Shown: positions 38,286 through 47,495, counted from the stretch's first letter. The stretch: 64,000 nucleotides of DNA from Chthonomonas calidirosea (GCA_020722705.1 DYKI01000001.1:124001-188000), one strand, 5' to 3'. Notes: generated by a model from the letters alone, not told the origin. Translations and numbers: made by a program.

Positions 38286-39149
38286 ATGCGGACGGCAACA
38301 GCGCTTTTCCGGGGCATGCGCCCACGCCAGTGGACCAAGAACCTCTTTCTGTTCGCCGGACTGGTCTTTACAGACCACTGGGATATGATGCCCGTCGCCC
38401 TCGGCGCATTCGCCATCTTCTGCTGCCTGTCCTCGGGAATGTACTTGCTCAATGATGTACGCGACCGCGACCGCGACCGCCTCCACCCGGCCAAGCGCCT
38501 GCGGCCCGTCGCATCAGGGGAGCTCTCCGTCGGGCTTGCCACAGCGGCAGGCATCGTGCTGCTTGGCGGCGGTTGTGCTGCTGCATGGACAGTAAACCAG
38601 CCGTTTGCCGCCATCGCCCTCGTGTTTGTGGCGCTTCAGTTTGCGTATACCTACGCCTTGAAGCAGATGGTGCTGCTCGATGTGTTTGCAATCGCTCTGG
38701 CGTTCGTGCTCAGGGCAGTCGCCGGTTCCGCTGCCGTCGCAGTCCCCAACTCCGTCTGGCTCCTTGTGTGCACTCTTCAAGTCGCCCTGTTCATGGGGTT
38801 CGGCAAGCGTCGGCACGAAATCGTTGAACTTACTGAGCAGGCGGGCAACCACAGGACGACATTGGATCATTACAGCGTGCCGTTTCTGGACCAGATGATC
38901 TCCATCGTCCTCGGAGCGCTGGTAGTCTCTTACGCGGTCTACGCCGCAGCATCACCTACGGCTGCGGCACATCCCGGTCTGGTCTATAGCCTGCCGTTTG
39001 TCATGTATGGCATCTTCCGATACCTGTATCTAATCCACATGCGCCACATGGGCGGCAGTCCGGAGACCATTGTCCTGCAGGACCGTCCTCTGCAGATCAC
39101 GATCGCACTGTGGCTTGCGTTCGTTATTGGAGCATTTCGGTTCCGCTAG
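38286..39149 (+). CDS. UbiA-family prenyltransferase, decaprenyl-phosphate phosphoribosyltransferase-like
   Basis: A 287-residue membrane protein with about eight helices. RGMRPRQWTKNLFLFAGLVF at the start and LNDVRDRDRDRLHPAKRLRP with the Asp-rich NDxxDxxxD motif (about 57-66) match the branch of the UbiA family that includes mycobacterial Rv3806c. That enzyme joins phosphoribose to decaprenyl phosphate on the way to decaprenyl-phosphoryl arabinose. A true ubiquinone or menaquinone prenyltransferase would not be expected inside a nucleotide-sugar cluster. No DprE1/DprE2-like genes are in the window. Confidence 0.85.
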   Translation: MRTATALFRGMRPRQWTKNLFLFAGLVFTDHWDMMPVALGAFAIFCCLSSGMYLLNDVRDRDRDRLHPAKRLRPVASGELSVGLATAAGIVLLGGGCAAAWTVNQPFAAIALVFVALQFAYTYALKQMVLLDVFAIALAFVLRAVAGSAAVAVPNSVWLLVCTLQVALFMGFGKRRHEIVELTEQAGNHRTTLDHYSVPFLDQMISIVLGALVVSYAVYAAASPTAAAHPGLVYSLPFVMYGIFRYLYLIHMRHMGGSPETIVLQDRPLQITIALWLAFVIGAFRFR

Positions 39150-39162
39150 AAGGAGAGATAGG

Positions 39163-40047
39163 TTGCGTGTGCTTGTGACTGGCGCCAATGGGATGTTGGG
39201 CCGAGACCTCTGCACTCATTGCGTTCCTGACAGTATTGAGATCATCCCAACGGATATAACGGGAGACGTAACTCGCCTTGACATCACCAACCCAGGCAAC
39301 GTCCGTTCTGTGATCGGCGACGCCAGGCCGGACGTTGTCATCCATTGCGCCGCCTACACGCAGGTGGATCAGGCGGAGACCGACCCGATCACAGCATATC
39401 GGATCAACGCCCTTGGTGCGGAGATCGTTGCGCAAGAGACGGCCAGGGCGGGAGGAGCCATGTGCTGCATCAGTACGGACTTCGTTTTCGACGGCACGGC
39501 TGCCCGACCCTATCACGAGTACGACATGCCCAACCCCCTTGGCGTCTATGCTGCATCAAAACTCGCCGGCGAGCTGGCCGTGGCGCGCCATTGCCCGCGA
39601 CACTGGATCGTGCGGACGGCATGGCTGTATGGCATCCATGGCCGATGCTTCCCTGCAGCTATCCTGCGGGCCGCGCGCAGTGGGAAGCCGCTTCGCGTCG
39701 TTGCCGATCAGTGCGGGAGCCCAACATACACGCGTGACTTGGCCCAGGCGCTCTGGTCCGTGATCGCCACGCCGACCTACGGGACATACCACGCAGTGAA
39801 CGCAGGTCAAGCGACGTGGTACGAGTTCGCGTGCTCCGTGCTCCGCGAAGGCGGTATGCCCGATGCTGAGATCACACCCATCCCGGGATCGGACTGGCCG
39901 TCGCCGGCAAAGCGGCCCGGCTTCTCGGTTTTGACCTCGGTGCGCCCGGAGCTCTCGGGCCGACATCCCATGCGACACTGGCAGGCAGCGCTGTCGGACT
40001 ACATCAAGGCACTCGGCGATGCGGAGGCCGGTCTTGACGCTGCATAA
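39163..40047 (+). CDS. rfbD: dTDP-4-dehydrorhamnose reductase
   Basis: Final step of dTDP-L-rhamnose synthesis. The 294 residues begin RVLVTGANGMLGRDL and continue with DITNPGNVR, DVVIHCAAYTQVDQAETD, CISTDFVFDG, NPLGVYAASKLAGE with the Tyr-Lys pair, RTAWLYG and QCGSPTYTRDLA. The start is TTG at 39163, behind a good AAGGAG site, since no ATG or GTG fits the conserved N-terminus. The following gene starts 29 bases before its stop. Confidence 0.93.
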   Translation: MRVLVTGANGMLGRDLCTHCVPDSIEIIPTDITGDVTRLDITNPGNVRSVIGDARPDVVIHCAAYTQVDQAETDPITAYRINALGAEIVAQETARAGGAMCCISTDFVFDGTAARPYHEYDMPNPLGVYAASKLAGELAVARHCPRHWIVRTAWLYGIHGRCFPAAILRAARSGKPLRVVADQCGSPTYTRDLAQALWSVIATPTYGTYHAVNAGQATWYEFACSVLREGGMPDAEITPIPGSDWPSPAKRPGFSVLTSVRPELSGRHPMRHWQAALSDYIKALGDAEAGLDAA

Positions 40048-41791
40048 CAGAGTGAGGGCATTCACCGCGAGCCTTGCCGCGTTCGTGATGCTTGCACTAA
40101 CTGTATCGCCGGCATGTGGAGCTCAGACAGACCGAGCCCCGTCCTTCGCGCGTGCTCTTATGTACTATGCGCGGCTTCAGCCCCGCATTCTGTGGGTGGA
40201 CGCGACTGCGAACCTGCCCAGAATCACAGACCGGAGCGGCGTCGCTCGGATGGTTGCCCACGCACGAGCGGCGAACATCAACATGATCGTGGTTGATGTC
40301 AAGCCGATCAGCGGTCAGGTCCTCTACGCGAGCAGGATCGCCGACCGCATGACCGTCTGGCGAGGCAAACCGGTTCCGGACTTCGATGTGCTTCAGGCGT
40401 TCGTCGAAGAGGGTCATCGGGCCGGCATCGAGGTTGCCGCAGCGCTCAACGTCCTTACCGAAGGCCACAAGATGTTCGGCGTCGGCCTCGCCTACCAGAA
40501 GCGCGACTGGCAGTCCGTTGTGCTGACCGTCCAGCGGTCGCTCCGCGCTCCCGACGGCGCTAGGCTGCGCGTTCGCGGCCAGGATGACCCTGAGGAGGCA
40601 GGCACGACGCTGGTGCAGGGCAGCGATACGGTCCTTGATGGCTCCTCTGCCCCGGGCGTCGAGCTTGCCGTCGTGCTTGAACACACGGGGCGCGTCGCAG
40701 GGATAGTGGATTCGGCCTTGCTGGGCGATATGCCGCTGACCGCGCCTGAGGAGGGACGGCTTCTTGTCCTGCACGACGAAGGTCGTCAATGGGCCACCAA
40801 CCACGTCCGGGCTGGCGACACCTGCCGATTCGAGGCGGTGAGTCGCTTGGTGCCGATCGTCGAGGCGCCCGGTGAACGAGTTGCAGCTTTCATCAACCCG
40901 TTGCACGCCGATGCAAGGGCGCATCAGCTCGACATGATCAAGGAGATCGTCGAGCGCTACGATGTGGATGGCATTGTCCTCGACCGCATGCGCTATGCTT
41001 CGATCTACGCGGACTTTGGGCCCATCATGCGCAATGCGTTCGAACGCTGGCTGGGGAAGTTCATCGAGCGGTGGCCAGACGACGTACTGAGCGTCAGTGA
41101 CATACCCGGCGAGCCTGTGCGGCGAGGCCGCTACTTCAAGCAGTGGCTGGAGTTTCGCGCGCGCGTCATCCGAGATCTCGCGCGCGATATCCGTGAGACT
41201 GTCCGCCGGATCAAGCCGGACGTCTATGTTGGCGCATATGTGGGCTCGTGGTTCTCGCAATACTACGGTGTGGGCGTCAACTGGGCCAGTGAACGCTACC
41301 CGGTCTCGCTTTCGTGGGCGACGCCCGAGTACAACGAGGCCGGATACGCTGAACACCTCGACTGGTTGACGACCGGTTGTTACTACGGTATACCTACCCG
41401 AGACGAGGCGAGGTCCCAGGGCAAGCGTGAGGGCGCTACCGTTGAGACCGCGGCCGTGCTGTCAACACGCGCTGGAGCGAATGCACTGCCGGTTGCCGCA
41501 GGGCTGTACGCGCTCAACTATGAAGGCAGACCGTCGGGCTTCACCGCAGCCATGGACATCGCCATTCGACGGTCCTCAGGAGTGATGTTGTTTGACGCCT
41601 CCCACATCTACGACTATGGCTGGTGGAGCATTGTCGCGCAGGCGATGCCGGACCCGGTGTTTCCTCCTCAGGCCTGCTCGGGACTTCTGGCCCAGATCCG
41701 TTCGGCCCATGACGCTGTGTCTGTCATTGGCGAGCCTGATCCTATCGCCGCTCGTATGCCCATCGTCCCCTACCAGCCAGGCGGAGGATAG
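40019..41791 (+). CDS. Secreted GHL10-type (DUF187) glycosyl-hydrolase-like protein
   Basis: A 590-residue exported protein. Residues about 11-35 form a signal peptide ending near ACGAQTD. The TIM-barrel part has ILWVDATANLP, INMIVVDVKPISGQVLYAS, AFINPLHADARAHQLDMIKEIVERYDVDGIVLDRMRY, and LSWATPEYNEAGYAEHLDWLTTGCYYG, the pattern of family-10-like GHL10/DUF187 hydrolases. A beta-rich insert of about 110 residues sits between the first barrel strands. The substrate is presumably a polysaccharide. It overlaps rfbD at its start and the next secreted protein at its end. Confidence 0.75.
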   Translation: MRRPVLTLHNRVRAFTASLAAFVMLALTVSPACGAQTDRAPSFARALMYYARLQPRILWVDATANLPRITDRSGVARMVAHARAANINMIVVDVKPISGQVLYASRIADRMTVWRGKPVPDFDVLQAFVEEGHRAGIEVAAALNVLTEGHKMFGVGLAYQKRDWQSVVLTVQRSLRAPDGARLRVRGQDDPEEAGTTLVQGSDTVLDGSSAPGVELAVVLEHTGRVAGIVDSALLGDMPLTAPEEGRLLVLHDEGRQWATNHVRAGDTCRFEAVSRLVPIVEAPGERVAAFINPLHADARAHQLDMIKEIVERYDVDGIVLDRMRYASIYADFGPIMRNAFERWLGKFIERWPDDVLSVSDIPGEPVRRGRYFKQWLEFRARVIRDLARDIRETVRRIKPDVYVGAYVGSWFSQYYGVGVNWASERYPVSLSWATPEYNEAGYAEHLDWLTTGCYYGIPTRDEARSQGKREGATVETAAVLSTRAGANALPVAAGLYALNYEGRPSGFTAAMDIAIRRSSGVMLFDASHIYDYGWWSIVAQAMPDPVFPPQACSGLLAQIRSAHDAVSVIGEPDPIAARMPIVPYQPGGG

Positions 41792-42560
41792 TCGAAGCCG
41801 ATCCGTCGCCGCAGATGCCCGACGCGACTTCTACATACGGATATCGAACACGGAGCTCGGAGCCGTCGAGATCGCCCCTACCCCTACAGGCCCGTGGATG
41901 CTCGTTGCTCGCGTCGCGGCTCCCGCAACCTCTGACGCACCGAATGGGGAGGCGCAAGGCCCTGGTCTGGTTCGTTCCACCGTGAACGGCGCCTTGCTGG
42001 GCGTAGCCAACGGACGGGCGATCAAGCTCTTGCCCGCCAAAGCCGGTCTCCGCGCGAAGGATGCGATCCAGCTCGCGCCGCCTGGCGCATGGGCCGCGCT
42101 CGGTCGCGCGCTCAGCGGACGCCGGGCGGCTCTCGCCCTGCTCATCGCAGGACATCGAACTCCTCTCCATAGCGGCTATGTTCCGTCCGATGGAGACCGC
42201 CTGCTCATCCACGCGACCTCAGACGGAACACCAGATCAGGCGTCCGACCCGGACATGCCCGGTTTGGCCGCCTCCTACGACAGCTATGTGCGTGACGCGA
42301 TGAAGGCCGAAGGGCGCCGACCCACAACCGCCAAGCTCACGCTTGAGGCGCGGCTGCCTGCCTCCGTTCGGTCGGCCGCAGTGACGTTCCTGCTTGATGG
42401 CGTGCCCATGGCGCTGCTGAATCGGCCGCCCTATCGCGTCGTCTGGGACACACGCGACTGGCAAAACGGGGAGCACCTCATCGAAGTCAGGGCGCTTGAC
42501 GAACGCGGACTGCTGGTGACGCGCACCAAACGGCTCGTGTATGTCGCCAACCCGAGTTAG
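41709..42560 (+). CDS. Secreted protein with C-terminal Ig-like (Big_9) domain
   Basis: A 283-residue exported protein of unknown function. I chose ATG at 41709 because it starts a clean signal peptide (MTLCLSLASLILSPLVC, cleavage expected after SQA), although this overlaps the last 83 bases of the GHL10 gene in another frame. The middle region is Ala-rich and beta-strand-like. The last 65 residues, VTFLLDGVPMALLN, PYRVVWDTRDW, GEHLIEVRALDERG, form a bacterial Ig-like fold as found in carbohydrate-active and adhesive proteins. Coupling suggests it works with the GHL10 protein. Confidence 0.65.
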   Translation: MTLCLSLASLILSPLVCPSSPTSQAEDSRSRSVAADARRDFYIRISNTELGAVEIAPTPTGPWMLVARVAAPATSDAPNGEAQGPGLVRSTVNGALLGVANGRAIKLLPAKAGLRAKDAIQLAPPGAWAALGRALSGRRAALALLIAGHRTPLHSGYVPSDGDRLLIHATSDGTPDQASDPDMPGLAASYDSYVRDAMKAEGRRPTTAKLTLEARLPASVRSAAVTFLLDGVPMALLNRPPYRVVWDTRDWQNGEHLIEVRALDERGLLVTRTKRLVYVANPS

Positions 42561-42564
42561 CGCC

Positions 42565-44571
42565 ATGCCCGAGAATCCCCAGTCAGAGAGCGCTCCTGCC
42601 AATGCCCGTCCCCCAGTGACGCTTGCCGGGATATTCGGTCCGGAAGGGCGTCTGAAGGACCACCTCAGCGAGTTCGAGTACAGGCCCCAGCAGTTGGAGG
42701 CAGCCGAGTGCATTGCCCATGCGCTCGAGCAGAACCGGACATGCATCATCGAGGCCGGAACAGGCGTCGGCAAGTCGCTTGCCTATCTGGCCCCAGTGGC
42801 GCTGGCGCTCGCTGACAACCGCAAAGCCGTCATCTCAACCTACACAATCAACCTTCAGGAACAGCTCGTCCTGAAGGACATTCCGACCCTTATGGCCATA
42901 CTGCCCGAACTGAGCATCCGCCCGTGCCTCATCAAAGGCAAGGGCAACTACCTCTGCAAGCAGGATTTCGACCAGGCGCTCGGAGACCTGTTCCACACGG
43001 CGGAACCCATGTTCGGTCGGCTGAGGTCCTGGGTGGCGCGCACGAAAACCGGCGACAAAGCGGAACTCCCATTTGACTATCCCCACTGGAACGAGATCGC
43101 GTGCAACAACGACACATGCCGGGCTCGCGAATGCCGGTACTTCGATGTCTGCCACTACTACCAGGTGCGCAAGAGAGCCGCAGCGAGCAACCTGATCGTT
43201 GTCAACCATGCCCTGTTGCTCACCGACCTGATCGCAGCCGAGGCGTCCGAAGACGGCATGGGTGTGTTGCCGCAATATGACATTCTGGTTGTGGATGAAG
43301 CCCATCATCTAGAGGATGCGGCGACAAGTACCCTCGAGACCGTCCTCGGTGATTGGGAACTCCCGACTCTGGCTGATCGGATTCGCCGGTCACTGGCGGG
43401 TCAGGGCCTTGCCGACTGCTGCGAGCGCATTGAGGGCATCAGCGCATCCATCTTCGACAGGCTGCGCAACAGAGGCAGCGAGTTCACGATCTCCGACCGC
43501 CTCGACGCATCCGAGTGGTCCAAGATCGTGCAGAGCTGCGATGCTGCGGCGGCCGAGTTGCGCACTGCCGCGCTCGAAATCCAGGCCGTCTCCACAGACG
43601 CCGAGGACGAAGACAAAGAGCGCCTCCTGGGTCTCTCCCGGGCCGCCGGCCGCCTCGCCGAGGCGGTGTCCATCATCAAGCGCGACCCTCAGGCAGAGTT
43701 GGTGAAGTGGTGCGAAGCGTCGCCCCGCCAGAGCAGGCGAGGAAGGGCATCAAGTCAGCGCGTTGTCATTCACGATACGCCCATCACGGTTGCCGATCTG
43801 CTGTGGGACAAGCTGTGGAGCCGCACGCAGCGCTCCGTTCTGACTTCTGCGACGCTCGCCACAAGCGGCGGCTTTGGATACCTCCGCTCAAGGTTAGGCA
43901 TTCGATCACAGCCAGACGAACGGCTGATCGGCTCTCCGTTCGATTTTGCCAACCAGGCCATGCTCTACGTACCTGCGCATCTTCCCCCTCCGGACCGCGA
44001 GGCAAGCCCTGAGTACTATGACGCCATCGCCGACGAGATCGCCCGTATCGTCGAGATGTCGCAAGGCCGCGCCTTTCTGCTGTTCACCTCGCGCCGAGCG
44101 CTGGACGAGGCACACACCCGCCTGCTGGCTCGGGTTCCGTTTCCGCTCTTTCGTCAGGGCGACATGCCGCCTCAAAAGCTGCTGAAGGCGTACCTTGAGA
44201 GTGAAAACGGCTGCCTCCTCGGCAACCAGACGTTCTGGGAGGGGGTTGACGTCCCCGGCACGGCCCTCAGTGTGGTGATCATTGACAGAATCCCATTCGC
44301 CGTACCCGACTCGCCGATCACCAAGGCACGCACGGATGCCATCAAAGCCGCCGGCGGAAACTGGTTTGCCGACTACAGCATCCCGCAGGCCCAGATACGT
44401 TTGAAGCAGGGCTTCGGGCGTCTCATCCGATCCCGAACAGATCGCGGGATTGTGTGCATCCTTGACACGCGCCTGCTCACGCGATGGTACGGCGCAGAGT
44501 TCATCCGTTTCTTGCCTCCGGCTTCCCGTGCAAGTCTCTGGCCCCGCGTTCAGAGGTTTTGGAACCTGTGA
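42565..44571 (+). CDS. dinG: DinG-type (XPD-like) ATP-dependent DNA helicase
   Basis: A 668-residue superfamily 2 iron-sulfur helicase, 5'-3' polarity in the family. Walker A is IEAGTGVGKS at about 62-71 and the DEAHH box at 244-248. The 4Fe-4S cysteines are Cys131 (NYLCKQ), then a group at 180, 185, 190 and 196. Helicase motifs continue with VLTSATLATSGGF, LLFTSRRAL, GNQTFWEGVDVPG and QGFGRLIRSRTDRG. It has no N-terminal exonuclease domain. DinG proteins resolve R-loops and damaged forks and are often under LexA. The stop overlaps the next start (GTGA). Confidence 0.94.
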   Translation: MPENPQSESAPANARPPVTLAGIFGPEGRLKDHLSEFEYRPQQLEAAECIAHALEQNRTCIIEAGTGVGKSLAYLAPVALALADNRKAVISTYTINLQEQLVLKDIPTLMAILPELSIRPCLIKGKGNYLCKQDFDQALGDLFHTAEPMFGRLRSWVARTKTGDKAELPFDYPHWNEIACNNDTCRARECRYFDVCHYYQVRKRAAASNLIVVNHALLLTDLIAAEASEDGMGVLPQYDILVVDEAHHLEDAATSTLETVLGDWELPTLADRIRRSLAGQGLADCCERIEGISASIFDRLRNRGSEFTISDRLDASEWSKIVQSCDAAAAELRTAALEIQAVSTDAEDEDKERLLGLSRAAGRLAEAVSIIKRDPQAELVKWCEASPRQSRRGRASSQRVVIHDTPITVADLLWDKLWSRTQRSVLTSATLATSGGFGYLRSRLGIRSQPDERLIGSPFDFANQAMLYVPAHLPPPDREASPEYYDAIADEIARIVEMSQGRAFLLFTSRRALDEAHTRLLARVPFPLFRQGDMPPQKLLKAYLESENGCLLGNQTFWEGVDVPGTALSVVIIDRIPFAVPDSPITKARTDAIKAAGGNWFADYSIPQAQIRLKQGFGRLIRSRTDRGIVCILDTRLLTRWYGAEFIRFLPPASRASLWPRVQRFWNL

Positions 44572-45416
44572 GCGACCACAAGGCCCGCAAGGCCAGTGCC
44601 GATGACTTGTTGGCCGAGACGCTGTCGCGAATGCTATCCGAGCACTTCACCGACATACCCAACCCGGAGGAGATCGAAGTCGGCGTCGGGCGGCGTTCAC
44701 GCCGCAGGCTCGGAACGGTGCGCAGAGGCCCGAATGGACCCTCAATCACGATCAACCCCCTGCTGCTCCTCGATGGCGTGCCCGAATATGTCCTTGATGC
44801 GACCATGGCCCACGAGCTGTGCCACGTTGTCCACGGATATGGAACGCTTCACCGGCCCAAGCACCCCCCTCACCGTGGCGGACGCGTGACCGCTGAGCTG
44901 CGTGCGCGCGGGCTTCACGCCATGACCGATCGCGCCGACGCATGGATACGCAGCCAGTGGACGAACTGGTATGAGACACACGCCGCTGACCTTGCAGCCG
45001 CCCGAACAGCCCGGCTTGAGGAGCGCGCTCAGATGTGGCGCGCCTTCCTCGGGCAGCCGGGTGTCCGATCGGCACAGGACCTGTACCGCTGGTCGGATGC
45101 TCTGGCCCTCCGTCTGTCTGTTCAACCCATCCGCGGCGTCGAATGGCTCCATGCCGGCACCCGGCAGCGCCGCCTGTCGTATTGCCGGACCCGAGACTGG
45201 ATCGTCCTGCTGCATGGTGTGCTGGCCCACGCTAGTGTCCCCGAATCCGTCCTTCGGTACGAGCTGGCCGCCTGGCTTCAGTACTTGACCACACGGCACG
45301 ATCGCGGCACACACTTCTCGATCGAGCAGGCGATGTCGGAGCATGAGATCGCCGAAGCGCAGCACTGGCGACGGTATTGCTGGAGCCGTTTCCGGACGAA
45401 GCATTCACCCGGATGA
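44568..45416 (+). CDS. SprT-like zinc metalloprotease domain protein
   Basis: A 282-residue predicted zincin. HELCHVVHGYG at 82-92 gives the HExxH site with a further His, in the SprT/WSS1-like sequence context ATMAHELCHVVHGY. The N-terminal 80 residues (PEEIEVGVGRRSRRRLGTVRR, ITINPLLLLDGVPEYVLD) match the lead-in strand seen in SprT and M48-like DUF45 proteins. The C-terminal 150 residues are not recognised. SprT-type proteases can act on DNA-protein crosslinks. It is coupled to dinG by a GTGA overlap, starting at GTG 44568. Classification is by motif and context, so moderate. Confidence 0.68.
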   Translation: MSDHKARKASADDLLAETLSRMLSEHFTDIPNPEEIEVGVGRRSRRRLGTVRRGPNGPSITINPLLLLDGVPEYVLDATMAHELCHVVHGYGTLHRPKHPPHRGGRVTAELRARGLHAMTDRADAWIRSQWTNWYETHAADLAAARTARLEERAQMWRAFLGQPGVRSAQDLYRWSDALALRLSVQPIRGVEWLHAGTRQRRLSYCRTRDWIVLLHGVLAHASVPESVLRYELAAWLQYLTTRHDRGTHFSIEQAMSEHEIAEAQHWRRYCWSRFRTKHSPG

Positions 45417-45504
45417 CATTCCGGATTCCGCGGCCTGCTGCGAGTAATGCACCACAATGGGCGGCCCGCTCGATTGCATGGCGCCGCATCATGGAGGAGA
45501 GGAG

Positions 45505-46140
45505 ATGAGCGACCCAAACGATCAGGACGTTTCGGCACCGGAGTTGTCACCGAACAATGTGCGAACAGACCTCGTGGCGGAGAATGCCGCAAAGCCTTCG
45601 ACACCCAGCGCGACCGTGGCTGATACAGGCGTACGCAGGATGCCCGATCACGTTCGTCGCCGCCTGATCACCCTGCGCGACGGGCAGATGTACTTGCCAA
45701 GCGCCTACCGGGTGGTGTGGTTTCGTGAGGACCATCCGGATTGGGCCATCATCACCGAGTTGATCGAGGGCGGTCAGCAGGCAGGATGGGCGACAGTTCG
45801 AGCGAGCGTCATCACAGACAACGGCCGGGTCATCGCGACCGGTATGAAGACCGAGAGCAAGGGCGATTTCCCCGGCGGCTGGGTTGAGAAGGCGGAAACC
45901 GGGGCGGTTGGACGCGCGCTTGCGCTCGCTGGATATGGCACGCAGTTCGCGCCTGATCTCGACGATGCGGACGCTCCCCATGCGCCCGAGCCTCACCGCC
46001 CGAGTCAGCCGCGATCTTCAGGCGCATCTCAGAAGCGGCCTATTCGCCAGGAAACCCGCATCTGGGCAGGTCCGGGCCAGTGTCCGGGCTGCCATGCGCC
46101 CGCGGGCAAGCCGCACAGCACCTCTTGTCCGGGGAGTTGA
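45505..46140 (+). CDS. Rad52-superfamily-like (single-strand annealing) protein with C-terminal zinc knuckle
   Basis: A 211-residue protein. Residues about 48-153 form the conserved core: RRLITLRDGQMYLPSAYRVV, FREDHPDWAIITELIE, ATVRASVITDNGRVIATGM and VEKAETGAVGRALALAGYG. The strand-strand-strand-helix pattern with an Ala-rich KAET..GRALA.AGYG helix resembles Rad52/RedB-like annealing proteins, although phage Erf-type proteins share similar helices. The N-terminus and residues 155-188 are disordered; the end CPGCHAPAGKPH..SC may bind zinc. A strong ribosome site (GGAGGAGAGG) precedes ATG at 45505. It follows dinG and the SprT-like gene. The fold call is inference; function unproven. Confidence 0.55.
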   Translation: MSDPNDQDVSAPELSPNNVRTDLVAENAAKPSTPSATVADTGVRRMPDHVRRRLITLRDGQMYLPSAYRVVWFREDHPDWAIITELIEGGQQAGWATVRASVITDNGRVIATGMKTESKGDFPGGWVEKAETGAVGRALALAGYGTQFAPDLDDADAPHAPEPHRPSQPRSSGASQKRPIRQETRIWAGPGQCPGCHAPAGKPHSTSCPGS

Positions 46141-46189
46141 CCATACCCGGTGAGTGAGTCGGCAGCGCACCGAAACCCAGCACCGATGG

Positions 46190-46225
46190 CCGGGCGGAGC
46201 GATTACGTGACGATTCTCCGCCCGG
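46190..46225 (-). terminator. Inverted repeat spanning the purA stop codon
   Basis: Ten-base arms CCGGGCGGAG (46190-46199) and CTCCGCCCGG (46216-46225) flank the purA stop. No T-tract follows on the minus strand, so it may be an mRNA 3'-end stabiliser or a weak terminator. Confidence 0.35.
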
Positions 46226-47495
46226 GCAGTCTGATCATCTGCTCTCGACCGGGACCGACCGAGACTGCCCATACCGGAATGCCAATCAGCTCTTCGACGC
46301 GCGCCACGTAAGCCCGACACGGCTCGGGAAGCTCGTCAAAACTGGACACGCTGGTGATGTCCTCGCTCCATCCCGCGAGTTCCTCGTAGACAGGCCGTAC
46401 GTCTTCGCGTGCGGCCAGATCGTACGGCAGATCGTCGGTCTCGAGCCCGCCCATTCGGTACTTGGTGGCGATCCGGACCGTGTCGAGACCTGACAGCACG
46501 TCAAGATGCCCCAGCATGAGCGTCCGCAAGCCGTTGTGCATCGCTGAGTACCGAAGCACGACCGTGTCAAGCCACCCGCACCTGCGCGGCCGCCCGGTCG
46601 TGGTGCCGTATTCCCTGCCCCGCTCCCGGATGTGGTCACCGATGGAGTCGGTCAGTTCTGTTGGGAAGGCGCCGGCTCCAACCCGCGTCGTGTAGCACTT
46701 GGCGACTCCAACAACGCTGTCAATCGAGCAAGGACCGACACCCGTACCGACGCAGGCAGCCCCAGCGACCGGATGAGATGAGGTCACATAGGGATAAGTG
46801 CCCGTGTCCAGGTCGAGCATGGTGCCCTGGGCGCCTTCGAAGACGACACCCTTTGGACCCCGCGCGGCTGCAGCCACCAGTGGGGCCGTGTCACATACGA
46901 ACGCCGAGAGTTCCTTCGCATACGCATCGTACTCGGTGATGATTGCTGGAATGTCCAGGGGCTCATGGCCGTAGAGCTTTGTCAGCAGCTCGTTGGCAGC
47001 CTCAAGCCGGACACGCATCGCATCGGCGCGGCGGCCGTCGTCCACGAACTCACCCATGCGCAGGCCTCGCCGCGCGGCCTTGTCTGCATACGCAGGACCG
47101 ATCCCCTGCCCTGTTGTCCCGATAGCCGATCTCCGACGCGATCGCTCCTCGAGACCATCAATCAGGCGATGATACGGCAGGATGACATGAGCTTGACCGG
47201 ACACGCGGAGGTTGCTGACCGCAACGCCGCGCATGGTCAGGTCTCTGATCTCGCGTACCAGGATGGAGGGATCAACGACCACGCCCGCCGAGATGACGCA
47301 AGTCACGCCGGCGTGGAGGATGCCGGAAGGTACCAGATGCAGCTTGAAAACCTCGCCCCCTGCAGTGACAGTATGACCGGCATTGCTTCCGCCGCCATAG
47401 CGAACCACCGCATCTGCGCGCTCGGCAAGGTAGTCCACCACCTTGCCTTTGGCCTCATCGCCCCATTGCGCGCCGACAACCACGACGTTGGGCAT
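46203..47495 (-). CDS. purA: Adenylosuccinate synthetase
   Basis: Joins IMP and aspartate with GTP, the first committed step to AMP. The 430 residues begin VVVVGAQWGDEAKGKVVDYLAERAD (GTP/catalytic loop), then RYGGGSNAGHTV, GTTGQGIGPAYADKAARRGLRM, GAQGTMLDLDTGTYPYVTSSHP, GVAKCYTTRVGAGAFPTEL and GRPRRCGWLD. Start ATG at 47495 has a GGGGAGG site. It has its own consensus promoter and a leader of about 65 bases with a perfect hairpin. It is divergent from the ABC-F gene and stands alone. Confidence 0.97.
   Translation of the reverse strand: MPNVVVVGAQWGDEAKGKVVDYLAERADAVVRYGGGSNAGHTVTAGGEVFKLHLVPSGILHAGVTCVISAGVVVDPSILVREIRDLTMRGVAVSNLRVSGQAHVILPYHRLIDGLEERSRRRSAIGTTGQGIGPAYADKAARRGLRMGEFVDDGRRADAMRVRLEAANELLTKLYGHEPLDIPAIITEYDAYAKELSAFVCDTAPLVAAAARGPKGVVFEGAQGTMLDLDTGTYPYVTSSHPVAGAACVGTGVGPCSIDSVVGVAKCYTTRVGAGAFPTELTDSIGDHIRERGREYGTTTGRPRRCGWLDTVVLRYSAMHNGLRTLMLGHLDVLSGLDTVRIATKYRMGGLETDDLPYDLAAREDVRPVYEELAGWSEDITSVSSFDELPEPCRAYVARVEELIGIPVWAVSVGPGREQMIRLPGRRIVT

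Noticed and set aside
40097..41356. A 419-codon minus-strand frame opposite the GHL10 gene
   Set aside because: It mirrors a gene with a signal peptide and clear barrel motifs and has no family features of its own.
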